From Diphasiastrum complanatum (taxonomy: Eukaryota; Streptophyta; Lycopodiopsida; Lycopodiales; Lycopodiaceae), in NCBI GenBank assembly GCA_029204225.1, contig CM055112.1:42542890-42597432 (forward strand): a DNA stretch of 54,543 nt, written 5' to 3'. Both the position numbers and the translations under genes were made by a program. Below are positions 13,501 through 21,805 of the stretch, piece after piece; positions within the stretch are counted from its first letter, which is position 1, and every line of letters begins with the position of its first letter. Under the pieces are notes generated by a model. That model had not been told where the DNA came from. It saw nothing but the letters and a program-made list of their open reading frames with translations, and did not search any database.

Positions 13501-16500
13501 ACTGCTATTGCCGTCTATTTCCATGATGCTGACACACCTGATGATAGTCCTGATTCTGCCATATGCCTTCATATTCTTGATGATGACCCACCTGTTGATC
13601 AGTTTGCCACACCCACTGAGCCTGTTCCTGATCCCCCTGATCTAGCTGTATGCCATGCTCAGCTTGCTTATGCTACTTGGGCCGGTAAGCCGGGTCCACG
13701 CCATATCCGTCTTCGCGTATGTATCACTGGTCGTGAGTTTATTGCCCTTCTTGACACGGGTAGCACTCACTCGTTTCTCAGCAGTCATATTACTACACGC
13801 ATTCGTGCTATGCCAGTCACTACGCCTCATCCCCTGCATGTTGAGGTTGCCAGCGCACACTCTTTTCCTAGCACGCAGATGTATCAGCAGCTTTCATATC
13901 GGATTGGAGACTTTCTTGGTCAGGCAGATTCTCATATTATTCCACTTACACGGTACGATCTTATCCTCGGTGCTGATTGGTTTGCATCCCTTGGTGCGGT
14001 TACAGTAGACCTCCAGCAGCAGACATTGACATTCTCTCATGATGGTACTCAACATATATTTTCCGGTATTGATTCTCGGCAGGACTATCAGCTTATTTCC
14101 AGGAAGCAGTTCATACGGAGCCTCCCGAAGGCCCACTGTGCGGCTATTCTTTATGTTCAGCCAGTTCAGCCTATTGCGGATGCCCCACCTTTGCCACAAG
14201 TATTTTCTGAACTGTTGCGTGAATTTGAGCATGTTTTTAGAGAGCCGACTCAGTTGCCACCTTTATGAGATGTCAACCACCATATAGACCTTGTTTCCTC
14301 TGCATCACCTCCTCCTCGTCCTCCTTTTCGTATGTCTATTGTTGAGCGCGAGGAAGTCCAGCGTCAGGTGTCTGATTTATTACGTCAAGGCCTTATTGTT
14401 CCTAGCCACAGTCCTTTTGGTGCTCCTGTATACACATAAGGATCTTAGTGATCGTCAGTACCGTTGGCTTCAGTTTTTACAGTCCTTTCATTTTGATATC
14501 CATTATAAGCCTGGTAAAAGTAACGCTGCTGCTGATACTTTGTCTCGTTTACCTGCTCTTACTTACAGTCTTGTTACGTCTCCCCACTCTTGGTATGATG
14601 ATCTTCCTCAGGCTTATGCCACATGTCCAGACTTTCGTGATGTTATGTCGTCTGCCTCTCGTCCTTCCTCTCACCCTCACCAGGTCTATTCCATTGTTAA
14701 TCATCGTTTGTTTCACTATGGTTCGTTATGTATTCCCAGCACTCTCGACATACGTCCACAGCTCCTTCTTGATGCCCATTCCTCTCCTGTTGGTGGCCAT
14801 TTTGGTTTTCAGAAGTCCTTGCTCCGTTTGAAAGAACATTTTTATTGGCCTTCCATGAAGCCTGAGCTTTCCCACCTTATTCATACTTGTGATTTTTGCC
14901 TTCGTAACAAGTATTCCCGTGAAAAACCTGGCGGTCTCCTTCAAAGTTGGCCTATTCCTTCCCGCCAGTGGACTGATATATCTATGGACTTCATTTTAGG
15001 TCTTCCCCGTACTCAGCGTGATCATGACTCTTGTTTGGTGGTAGTTGATAGGTTTTCTAAACAAGCTCATTTCATACCAGTCAGACGTACTATTACAGCA
15101 GAGCAGTGTGGTCGTATATTTATTTCTGAGATTTTTCGCTTACATGGTCTCCCACGATCTATACTTACTAATCGGGATACCAAATTTACATCAGGTTTTT
15201 GGACAAAGCTTATGCGTATCTTGGATGTTAGGATACTTATGGGCACTGCTTATCATTCTTTTGCGGATGGTCAGTCTGAGGTTATTAACCGGGTATTGGA
15301 GGATTATTTACGACATTATGTTTCTCCTTCTGGTCGTGATTGGGATCAGCATTTATGTTTGGCTGAGTATAGTTATAACAGTTCTGTTAGTTCCAGCACA
15401 GGTGTTTCTCCTTTCCTGCTTGCTCATGGATACTCACCAGTTCTACCCGGTATACCTGCTCCTCCAGATGATGCACCTGTTACTATTTCATCTTATCTTT
15501 CGAGTGCTCGGGAGATTATTACTAGAGCTGCTACTCATTTACAACATATTGAGCAGCGGTACAGGACCATTGTTGATCGTCATCGGCGCCATGTTGAGTT
15601 TGCAGAGGGAGATACTGTTTTTCTCCGGTTACGCTTTGCTCGCCATCGTTTTGTACAGGGTCTTGCTTCTACTGAGAAGCTTGCGTCGCGCTATTATGGG
15701 CCTTTTCAGATTCTTGAGCCCCTCAGTCCAGTTACATCTCGTCTTGAGTTACCTGCTGCTACTCGAGCTTGTGATATCTTTCATGTCAGTTTATTACGTG
15801 CTGCTATTGAGGATGATGCTCCTCGAGATTCCTCATTTCCTACAGATCCAGAGCTTTTTCTATTCCTGCCAACTGCTATTTTACAGGTGCGCTTATTGCA
15901 TAGTCGTTGCCATCCGGCAGGTTCAATTTTTGGTCCAGTGGTATGGTCGTCCTATTGAGGAGGCTACTTGGGAGCCCATTGATGTTTTTAATCATACCCC
16001 TATCCTGGCTGATCAGGCTCGATCACTTGCAGCTACCATTGCTTCTCGGGATGCTCCGGCTTCTCTTGATGTTCCTTTCTCAGATGGGATATCTTGATGC
16101 AGTATTTTTCTCTGGCACTGGTTCTTATCTTATTTTGCCTACATTGGCGACAATGTTCTTTATAGCCAGGGAGAGTTACGGACTACAGGATACAGGCCTA
16201 CTGGGCTACTTTGCATATATTCTGCAGGCCTCTTTACATTTATTGTTGGTTATGTATATTTCTGGTTACGCATTTTATATTAGTCATGTACAGGCCCCAG
16301 AGCCTTTTTATATGCTTATGACCCGCACTGGGTCCTTTTTTATGACATTGACTGGGCTTGGGCCCTTATTATATGGTTATATGTGGAGTGGGGGCTTGTA
16401 GGAGGGCGCACTATTTTCCCTCCACATTTTGCCTCCCTTTACTTTTGAATTCCTATATAGGGTTCATTGGTAGGGTATTTATAGGGGCATTTGTACACTC

Positions 16501-19500
16501 ATTTTTCAGATTATTGATTGGTATTGCTTGGGCTCTTCGTGGGAGAACCTATTGTCTTGTCTATTGCTTGTAGGGCTTTAGTCTATTGCTGTCTTTTATG
16601 CTTCATTGATTCAACACCTGAGATTTTGATCATAACTGGTACGGTTCACCCAACGGTTCTTGGGACCCACGGGTCCACGAACCGTTGGTTCTATGTGTAT
16701 AGGATGAGTCTTAGGGAGGAGGATGAGCTGAAGAAGATGCTAGATGAGTACCTCAAGTTGGGAAACGTTCAACCTTCTTTCTCACTATTCGTGTCCCCCA
16801 TCTTGCTAGTTAAGAAAAATGATGGTCTTTTTTGGATGTGCATTGATTATCGTGCACTTAATAAGCTCACGATAAAGCATCACTACCCGATGCCATGTAT
16901 TGATGACTTGCTAGACAACTTGCAGGGTGCGAGACTCTTCAATATGATAGATCTCAAGAGTGGTTGCCATCAGATTAGAATTCGGGAAAAGGATGTCCAT
17001 AAGACCGCATTTAGGACCCTGTTTGGACATTATGAGTTTTTAGTCATGTTGTTTGGGTTGACTAATGCGCCCGTGACATTCATGATGCTCATATATGATA
17101 TGTTTAGAAAGTATATGGGGTTCGTGCTGAATTTCGTTGATGGCATCCTAGTGCATCTCCGAACTCTCTTTAGAAAGAGCTACAACACCATATGTTGTAT
17201 GCTCATGCTAAGAAAACCGAGTGGTGTTAGATTCGGGTTGAGTAATTCGGTCACATTGTGATGGCAGAGGGAATTTCTATGGACCCAGCCAAGGTGGCTA
17301 TGATATTGAATTGGCCTAGGTCTATATGAATTAGGTAGCATGCGGGCCTTCTCCAGGTTGGTGCTGCTTTAACAAACCAGCTGCGTGGACAAGACCTAGA
17401 GGTGAGTTGGGATGAAGAATCAAGAGTAGTGTAGCGGTTGACTGGCTTTGCTCGTTAGTGCCAGTCTCTTTCATAAGGCCCTTCACCTCCAGATAATCGA
17501 TAAGAACTTGGTACGTAGGTCCTTGTACAAAAAGTTAATGTGAACGCATGTGACACCTACTCTTGGGTGATGGCGAAGTGAGTAAGTATTCGGTATATCA
17601 TTCGGTCTGCGCTAAGCATGATGAAGTTGATGGTATAAGGCTTTGTGCATGGAACCATAAGGTTGAGATTGCACGTCTCCTTTATTACGTTTGGTGCTGT
17701 TCTAGTAATTTGCTATGAATTTATCACAGTTCTCTGATCACATGGAGTACAAATAGACAATAAAATGAATTACATAGTAATTTCCAACTAAGAGCACAGT
17801 ATGAACATCCGTGATGGTCAACAATCGATCCCCTACAATGAAGAGCTGATGAGTCTACTACAAAGACCTCGAGAGTATTCAAATCATAAGTCACCATATG
17901 AGTGTGACCTCACCTATTTATACTATACATAATACAGACTATGACTGCATTACCTTGGCACGAAGGTCCATGTAGCTTTGGGCCTATGTACAGTTGTTGA
18001 GAAGGATCCAAAAGTATGTGATTCAAAAAATGGTAAGTGGTCCTTTTAAATAAGTCATAACAATGTGCTAAAGTACTTAATGTGACCATGTGCCCCATAA
18101 TGGCATATTGCCAGTGATGTGAAATATAGTGCTCTATTGTAGTCATATCTTGTTGCAAATTTTTTTCAATCAAAATATAACTTCAAATAGCACATCACTA
18201 CACAAGTATTGTTTTCAGATATTCGACAATACGAACAAAGACCAGAAACAGACAGCTACTGAATATATATTTGGCATTGAGACCCAAAATAACACGATCT
18301 ACTCTCAAAAGGACCACTTAATAGCTACATAATCATTTAAGCTGTAGGTTTCAATGAAAGGACTACACAAAGCTTCACTTATGTAGGAATCTGTAAAATA
18401 AAGTCTTGAGATTCCCTTAAAAGTTTTATCAAGGAAAGAACACTTCCTAGCTCTTTATATGTCATTAGGAACAGGCAGTGCTGGATATTTCAAAATCTTC
18501 GCTTCTAGGCCATCTTTAGACTTAACATACACATTGAAGATTTTAAACTTGGAATCCTAGCATAGGGCATATGCTTTTCTAAGTTCCTCAACTAGTGGGT
18601 TTAGAAGGAGAATAATTGTCATGCATATAAATTGTCCCACCTTTTTTTCCTACTAGAAGAATTGATACATGATAATTCTGTAAATTCACTTACATCCAAT
18701 AACCCGTTTCCCTTTAGGAAACTCAAGTAAATCCCATATTTTGTTTCCTGATAGAGTGATACTCTTCTTTCATGGCCTTTTGCTGAATTTCGTTATTTGC
18801 AACTTCAAATAACACGTACGAGCTCATAATCAGCTTCGTTGTTTGTAAGTCATGCAAAAGCTTATGCCTTTCGTTCATTGCCATACCCTAAGAATGTGCA
18901 TTTATTTTCGTTTGAGTATAGCGTTTGTCTTTGATCATTCGGTATGTGGGCATGGGCTGTGCCTTTAAGGTGTGTTATTGTAGGCTTCATCCAGATTCTA
19001 TAAGGCTAGGCACTAAGTTTAGAATCTGCAATTTTTGGTATGCCCTCGCTTCACGTTCATACTTCTTGGTGCACTTATTTGGAGATCATACATCCTTTTG
19101 TGTGCTAAGTATGGCACTGCTAATGCCCTTTACGGACGCTAAATCCAATCTATGGAAGTGAGGTTATTGAAGATCTACTTAATAAGGCATTTCCAGCACT
19201 TCATCCTACAAATATCGGCACATCTGCTCAAGATCTGATTACACCATTCTATTTTCTTTAGTAGGGCTTTGCAATTCTCTTTACAAATTGCAGATTGGAT
19301 TTCTGTAGGCTGGGGAGATCGAAATTCGTACTTATGGTATTTGATGATTCATATTTTTTCAAAATTTGGCTTATATTATATAAGATCTGATCGTTCAAGT
19401 GTGTTCGTTACATTAATTTGCTGCCTCAGCTTTTATGATTTGTTAATTGGACTTCTATGGGTTGAGATTTTGCAGTTTTCATTTGTCACTTACTGTATTG

Positions 19501-21805
19501 GGCTCTGTTTTTATGTTGTGAGAATCTATTATTGTTGCCATTTGCTATTCATGATTTTTCCGGTAGCTTGGGATGTATTTGCATATTTTGAGCAACTAAT
19601 TGCTACTATCATCTCGCATTTTTTTTCTAAACAATTGCCTTGGAGTATCTTTATGTGGTTTTTGCCTTATACTCTTACATTTGTGTGGCACTTTTGGTTT
19701 GTGATCTAGCTTGTTTTTTTACAAATGTAGTGGAGTTAGAATGGTCTTTCGACGTGACATTTTATTGAGGCATGTATTTGGCATTCTTTGTCCATAAGGC
19801 TGGCATGCTATCTAGTGGCATGCAGCAGAGATTTTATGAATTCGTTATTGGGGACATTGATCTTGAAAACCTTTTTTGGCATTCTTCATGTATCTATATT
19901 GTAGTTGGATCTACCATCCAAATTTAATCTGTCAAAGTCGTAGTCTTGCAATATCTTCTTCCACATACGTTTTCGATGCTCCTTGTTGATATCGGGACTC
20001 TCCAAGTAAGATGCAACCCTTAGCCCTAATTCAAGCTCTTAGGCATTACAAGTAGGCTTTGAAGCTTCGTAGCACAGGTTTCTTTGGTTACTATCAGTTG
20101 GACCTGTAAATTCATACTAGATACAACGAATATTTATGGGGTCGTCTACTGACTATTATTGCTCTTCATTGCTTCATTCATATATTTGCATTATCCTCTC
20201 TCTATGGAACCTGGGTGTTCTGTGTCATGTTTTACTCATACCTTCTCTTGGATACACAAGTATGGTCCATGTATGTCTTTAGAGAAAGTTGTCTTTCGAG
20301 CTGGAAATGTTATGCAACTAGAGTGATAGTTCTGTTGTTCTTGTGCCCTCTGGGTACAAAGGCCCAGATTATCTTCTCTTTCCTTTCTTTCAATGTAGTC
20401 ATTTGTGAAGTTTTTGGCTTGTACATCGGACATCCAGGTGAATTCTCTGCTCTTGATGGGCATAATAGTTACTATTTTTTCCAAGTGCTTTGAGCTATAT
20501 TTCAAACGATCTATTTTGCCTTCTAGACCTCGTCTTTTGTTTGTACAATGTTTGAAACTTGATGTTTACATTATTTGAATGTTCAAACACTGAAAAAAAA
20601 GAGTGTCTTACTTTTTGGGCCTTCAGGTTATTGATAAAGTTCAAGAAGAGACAGCGAAGCGTTCAGGTGCGAGTTCATTCTTTGCTATATATCATGATTT
20701 TTATCTGCTTGCTACATGTGTTTGTAGAGAATTGTTCTGGTAGACAGCCTGGTGTTCGGTCACTGGGTTGGAAATATCTTCAAACCCTTCAAGGGGGTGG
20801 AGAGCAATTATGCCAATGTTATTTGTGCATTGATTAGAGAGAGAAACTTGTCCATTGTTTTGAAGTACTTAAACTGGAACTAAGCTTTCTCTCCTTTGAG
20901 CAGTCTCATGCCATGATCTTGTATCTGTAATGCTTGTAGGAAGCATATAGAAATTCTTCAGATCTTAAACATGTTGTGGACGGTCAGCATTTCTGTAATG
21001 CTTTTTATCTGATGTCACAGTTTTTTAGGTCTGTTTTAGAACAAGAGTCAATCAAAAGTGAATGAGACAAGATCTAGTCTGATCTCTATCACTTATGATG
21101 CAGTATTTGACCATTTCTGGCATCTTTGGAGAGGATTTTTCCTATACAAACATAGTCAAATTTTGTCAATAAATCGTCATAGTTAAGGGGTTTCCTTTAT
21201 CAATCTGAAAAATGTACTCTTATAATGGTAGGTGTTGATCATGCTCAGAGCTTCAATAGTTAAGCTTAGAAAATGGGCACCCCACAGTTTATGTTAAGCT
21301 TCCTCTATCTTCATCTTTGTGCTCCTGAAATTTATTGTTGATGTAGTTTTTTGGAATCACAATGTATAGATGTCCTGGCACAGTTAAAAGGAGTCAGTTG
21401 GGAGCTATTAGTGTTTGAGTCAAGTTTTTGGATGAAAGCTGTCAGTCATTGAGTACAGTTTTTCATGTTGACCTCCTATCCTTATTAAAGGGAATCTGAT
21501 GAGATGACTCGAATGCATGACAGATAGAAAGCCTGCTGTGAGTGGTCGTGGCCGTGGCCGAGGCAGAGGAGAAGAGGTAGTTGCTAAAGAAAGAGGTGGC
21601 CATGGAGGTTATCAAGAAGACAGAGGCAGGGGAGGTCGAGGTGGTCGAGGACCAGGGCGGGGTGGAAAAGGTTTGTTACTAATCGTATATACCAAACTCA
21701 TGATGGATTTCTTGTTCTGTTATTACCATGAACCTTTTATCTGCTATCTGTCAGATGAACTTTTAGCTGCCATCTGCAGGTGGTGGACGAGGACGTGGAC
21801 AGTAG
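1296..21805 (+). CDS. LSM4: LSm4, U6 snRNA-associated Sm-like protein (C-terminal part, four exons)
   Basis: LSm4 is a subunit of the LSm2-8 ring that binds the U6 snRNA 3' end in the nucleus and of the LSm1-7 ring that promotes mRNA decapping in the cytoplasm. Seen here: the second half of the Sm fold ([20 protein letters not shown], the Sm2 motif) in exon 1296-1373, the linker helix (VIDKVQEE) in exon 20627-20666, and an arginine-glycine tail in exons 21524-21670 and 21780-21805 ending GRGRGQ-stop. All junctions are GT-AG and the reading frame is kept across each (phases 0, 1, 1). RGG tails of plant LSm4 are known substrates of the arginine methyltransferase PRMT5. The Sm1 half is outside the window. 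The first visible intron is about 19.25 kb and full of transposons, yet the coding exons are undamaged, so the gene is probably functional. Confidence 0.88.
1338..1570 (+). repeat. 119-bp tandem duplication spanning the LSm4 exon end and splice donor
   Basis: Two copies, 1338-1456 and 1457-about 1570, differ at only a few bases. Each contains the last 12 codons of the exon followed by the same donor (GAG|GTGCTTTT) and about 80 bp of intron. The unit is not a multiple of three, so use of the second donor (after 1492) would shift the frame. Confidence 0.9.
1690..3650 (+). pseudogene. Penelope-like retroelement (PLE) reverse transcriptase, decayed
   Basis: The pieces read in order as a PLE polymerase. 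At 1813-2454: C-S-C-G followed by [10 protein letters not shown] and later [20 protein letters not shown], the N-terminal PLE blocks that resemble 'GHVVTGDL' and 'DKxxNNxVVVCK'. At 2465-2636: [20 protein letters not shown], the PLE RT block around 'RFI'. At 2917-3450: [10 protein letters not shown] (RT motif A), [13 protein letters not shown] (the hallmark GIPMGTNCAP block), then in another frame [12 protein letters not shown]. Several stops and frameshifts are present, and a 280-bp insertion splits it at 2637-2916. The YxDD motif is damaged and no GIY-YIG endonuclease was recognised downstream. Identification rests on motif order remembered from the family; a protein search would settle it. 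Confidence 0.72.
2637..2916. mobile_element. GC/AT-segmented hAT-like MITE inside the PLE (GGACGCGTCC family)
   Basis: The 280-bp insert is flanked by an 8-bp direct repeat AATAGTAG (2629-2636 and 2917-2924) and sits in the middle of the PLE RT. Both ends are arrays of the short motif GGACGCG and its complement; the middle is poly-T/poly-A. Termini read CAGACATG on one side and CTAAGGAAGCGG (complement) on the other. Related ends occur at 50186-50265 and 52905-53005. An 8-bp duplication is typical of hAT elements; terminal inversion is weak, so class assignment is an inference. Confidence 0.6.
3651..4179. other. Intron sequence without recognisable feature
   Basis: AT-rich sequence between the PLE remnant and the first LINE tail. 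It may be 3' untranslated sequence of a LINE, since the conserved LINE tail follows directly, but nothing is recognisable. Confidence 0.4.
4180..4291 (+). mobile_element. LINE 3' tail, copy A (hairpin plus CTTT tract)
   Basis: Conserved tail with a 5-bp stem hairpin (ATGCC-TTTT-GGCAT, 4234-4247), then AAAAGACGTCAGTAAAGC and a CTTT tract (4267-4291). Matches the tail at 7440-7567 and, more loosely, those at 4456-4549, 40655-40724 (minus) and 49347-49464. The body of this LINE copy is not visible. Confidence 0.7.
4456..4549 (+). mobile_element. LINE 3' tail, copy B (no microsatellite)
   Basis: Aligns to copy A from GGAGATGTTCTTACGCTCC to AAAAGACATTTAATGG, with a GCC-TTTA-GGC hairpin. The LINE endonuclease coding region starts right after it, which makes a head-to-tail junction. 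Confidence 0.6.
4549..7567 (+). pseudogene. LINE with endonuclease, reverse transcriptase and zinc-knuckle end, 5' truncated and frameshifted
   Basis: Blocks in order: APE-type endonuclease around 4560-4910 (ends [11 protein letters not shown], the conserved GDFN motif); RT at about 5330-5900 with [32 protein letters not shown] and a YLDDVVLVS active site; thumb/connection at 6000-6700; a C-terminal CCHC-like zinc region at about 6800-6900 ([19 protein letters not shown]). The 3' end carries a conserved hairpin (7478-7491), ATTAATAAAGC and a (CT)n tract at 7514-7567. Many frameshifts and stops make it dead. It begins inside the endonuclease, as expected for a 5'-truncated target-primed insertion. 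Confidence 0.85.
7514..7567 (+). repeat. (CT)n microsatellite at LINE 3' end
   Basis: Nearly perfect CT dinucleotide tract of about 54 bp that terminates the LINE tail. The next LINE fragment starts directly behind it. Confidence 0.95.
7568..8821 (+). pseudogene. LINE 5' region and ORF1 (L1-ORF1-like), frameshifted
   Basis: A GC-rich leader with degenerate CCTCCATCGCTGCT repeats (about 7585-7760) is followed by a putative ORF1 starting at 7864 (MPRRKGAV). The frame breaks near 8005, has a stop at 8310, and breaks again near 8705. In order: proline/serine-rich N-terminus, a heptad-like coiled coil (8043-8312), SWADVLKG, then an RRM-like and C-terminal domain with [13 protein letters not shown] and [15 protein letters not shown] ending at TGA 8819-8821. 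This layout matches L1-type ORF1 RNA-binding proteins. No ORF2 follows, because the sequence changes to a trinucleotide repeat. Confidence 0.65.
8826..8908. repeat. GAC/GAA trinucleotide repeat
   Basis: Purine-rich tract of mixed GAC and GAA triplets between the LINE ORF1 stop and the minus-strand chromovirus. Could be the decayed 3' tail of a LINE or an independent microsatellite. Confidence 0.85.
8909..10500 (-). pseudogene. Chromovirus (Ty3/gypsy) integrase and chromodomain fragment
   Basis: An uninterrupted stretch 9247-10161 encodes integrase: zinc-binding half with [17 protein letters not shown] and CQKCQVNK, then catalytic D,D,E in [19 protein letters not shown] and [14 protein letters not shown] frameshift near 9270 leads to the GPF region ([10 protein letters not shown] ... 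[10 protein letters not shown] ... VFHVSQL, 9080-9280). A chromodomain core ([10 protein letters not shown] ... [15 protein letters not shown]) is cut off at the GAA/GAC tract. The part above 10161 looks like the RT-integrase spacer but is poorly conserved. No LTR was found, so this is a fragment. Confidence 0.85.
10831..11121 (+). pseudogene. Captured fragment of a delta24-sterol reductase (DWF1/DIM/DHCR24 type), FAD-binding region
   Basis: The reading frame contains [33 protein letters not shown] and [20 protein letters not shown]. The last stretch matches the FAD-binding core of delta24-sterol reductases (family pattern ELDDLTVGGL(I)xGxGIE). In plants this enzyme (DWF1/DIMINUTO) acts in sterol and brassinosteroid synthesis in the endomembrane system. 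Only about 75-95 residues are present; a start codon is fortuitous and the frame runs into MITE sequence. Position between the inverted termini of a hAT-like element indicates transduplication rather than a host exon. Confidence 0.75.
11157..11617 (+). repeat. 5' LTR of chromovirus
   Basis: The 461-bp LTR begins TGACGGACTACAGG and ends about TTGATCATAAC. It pairs with 16176-16636, with roughly a dozen differences plus small indels, about 97 percent identity by eye. It contains a TATA-like stretch (GGGTATTTATAGGGGC near 11455-11470) suitable as promoter. Confidence 0.88.
11619..11630 (+). other. Primer binding site (initiator tRNA-Met)
   Basis: TGGTATTAGAGC differs by one base from the canonical plant retrotransposon PBS TGGTATCAGAGC, and lies just behind the 5' LTR. 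Confidence 0.85.
11821..11995. repeat. 87-bp tandem duplication with poly-A/T core in the chromovirus leader
   Basis: Two almost identical units starting at 11821 and 11908. Each holds an inverted GCCGG(A)n ... (T)nGGGC segment. A second, looser threefold repeat (GATTGGAGGCTGTCC at 12063, 12143 and 12211) follows. Confidence 0.85.
12475..14268 (+). pseudogene. Chromovirus gag and protease
   Basis: Gag begins at ATG 12475 in a good context (accATGG) and runs through [16 protein letters not shown] and WWRMFRQT to a CCHC zinc knuckle [14 protein letters not shown] (13446-13487). Protease follows with the aspartic signature [10 protein letters not shown] (about 13747-13776) and the second-half motif LILGADWF. 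Two nonsense codons (TAG 12865, TGA 13018) break gag; the rest is open from 13060 to a TGA at 14266. Confidence 0.85.
14269..15958 (+). pseudogene. Chromovirus RT stub, RNase H remnant and integrase
   Basis: The RT start (HHIDLV ... [20 protein letters not shown]) stops at SPFGAPVY (about 14433) and is followed at once by [19 protein letters not shown] (about 14446), normally the end of RNase H. So roughly 1.2 kb of polymerase is deleted with a frame change. Integrase is nearly complete: HHCC zinc half ([10 protein letters not shown] ... CDFCLRNK), then D,D,E in [16 protein letters not shown] and DGQSEVINR, and a GPF region ending DIFHVSLL. Confidence 0.87.
15895..16097 (+). pseudogene. Chromodomain of the chromovirus, shifted frame
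   Basis: After a frameshift near 15905 the sequence reads [21 protein letters not shown], the characteristic second half of a retrotransposon chromodomain (LVKWxGxxxxxATWE). Chromodomains of this type are thought to steer integration to heterochromatin. Confidence 0.8.
16176..16636 (+). repeat. 3' LTR of chromovirus
   Basis: Partner of the LTR at 11157-11617, same length (461 bp). Begins TTACGG instead of TGACGG. Right flank TGGTACGG belongs to the hAT-like element end. Confidence 0.88.
17391..18640. other. LSm4 intron, no confident feature
   Basis: Probably further decayed gypsy sequence near its left end. No domain can be named with confidence. Confidence 0.4.
18650..18805 (-). pseudogene. 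Short Ty1/copia reverse transcriptase relic
   Basis: On the minus strand, two frames give KAMKEEYHS and [19 protein letters not shown], the start of copia RT (pattern AMxxEyxSLxxNxTWxLVxLPxGkkxIgcKWVYK). Nothing upstream or downstream is recognisable, so it is a fragment. Confidence 0.55.
18806..20626. other. LSm4 intron, 3' part, no recognised element
   Basis: AT-rich, with a T-rich strand in the LSm4 direction. A 146-codon open frame at 19269-19709 encodes a hydrophobic, Cys/Tyr/Phe-rich string typical of T-rich noncoding DNA. The last 20 bases before 20627 form a good polypyrimidine tract and acceptor. Confidence 0.5.
20627..20666 (+). CDS. LSM4: LSm4 exon encoding the linker helix
   Basis: This 40-bp exon encodes [13 protein letters not shown] plus the first base of the next codon. 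It directly continues VPDE of the previous exon, as in other plant LSm4 proteins. Acceptor ccttcag, donor TCAG|GTGCGAG. Confidence 0.88.
21524..21670 (+). CDS. LSM4: LSm4 exon encoding the RGG-rich tail
   Basis: After acceptor gcatgacag it completes the codon GAT and reads [18 protein letters not shown], then [22 protein letters not shown]. Low-complexity Arg-Gly tails are normal in LSm4. Donor AAAG|GTTTGT. Confidence 0.88.
21780..21805 (+). CDS. LSM4: LSm4 terminal exon
   Basis: Acceptor catctgcag is followed by the last codons GGGRGRGQ and TAG at 21803-21805. The intron before it is only 109 bp. Confidence 0.85.

Larger units (their letters stand above)
11157..16636 (+). mobile_element. 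Chromovirus LTR retrotransposon, internally deleted and non-autonomous
   Basis: LTRs at 11157-11617 and 16176-16636, PBS complementary to initiator tRNA-Met (TGGTATTAGAGC, 11619-11630), polypurine stretch just before 16176. The leader carries tandem repeats (11821-11990; 12063-12240). Gag, protease, integrase and chromodomain are present in order, but RT core and RNase H are missing between about 14430 and 14437. In-frame stops lie at 12865, 13018 and 14266. No clean target duplication was found. It lies inside the hAT-like element. Confidence 0.88.
10631..16695. mobile_element. hAT-like element carrying a captured gene fragment, itself split by a chromovirus
   Basis: Flanked by a perfect 8-bp duplication TGTATAGG within a gypsy RT gene. 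Termini are inverted: CATAGAA at the left, TTCTATG at the right. Behind each end are arrays of AACCGT/ACGGTT (left: 10645-10725; right: 16640-16690). Subtracting the chromovirus at 11157-16636 leaves about 585 bp, of which some 290 bp (10831-11121) are a sterol-reductase gene fragment. No transposase is present, so it is non-autonomous. The 8-bp TSD fits the hAT superfamily. Confidence 0.75.
10623..17390 (+). pseudogene. Ty3/gypsy reverse transcriptase relic, split by a 6-kb insertion
   Basis: Downstream of the insertion the frame reads [15 protein letters not shown], then the RT core: [60 protein letters not shown], with a damaged YxDD (NFVDGI), and an [11 protein letters not shown] block near 17273. 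The codons for VYR lie in the 8-bp repeat TGTATAGG present on both sides of the insertion (10623-10630, 16696-16703), so the RT was continuous before the hAT-like element landed. Frameshifts and stops increase after 17160. Confidence 0.8.
1374..20626 (+). other. Giant LSm4 intron, about 19.25 kb
   Basis: The intron is bounded by the donor GTGC at 1374 and the acceptor gggccttcag before 20627. It contains a Penelope-like element, LINEs, two or more gypsy elements, hAT-like elements and a short copia relic, annotated separately. No other host exon was recognised in it, apart from the captured sterol reductase fragment. Confidence 0.8.

Noticed and set aside
15045-16097. 350-codon frame overlapping the integrase
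   Set aside because: It is a shadow of the integrase frame; only its last part, after the frameshift, encodes the real chromodomain.
19269-19709. 146-codon hydrophobic open frame
   Set aside because: T-rich intronic strand gives Phe/Leu/Tyr/Cys strings; no motif, start context or homology seen.
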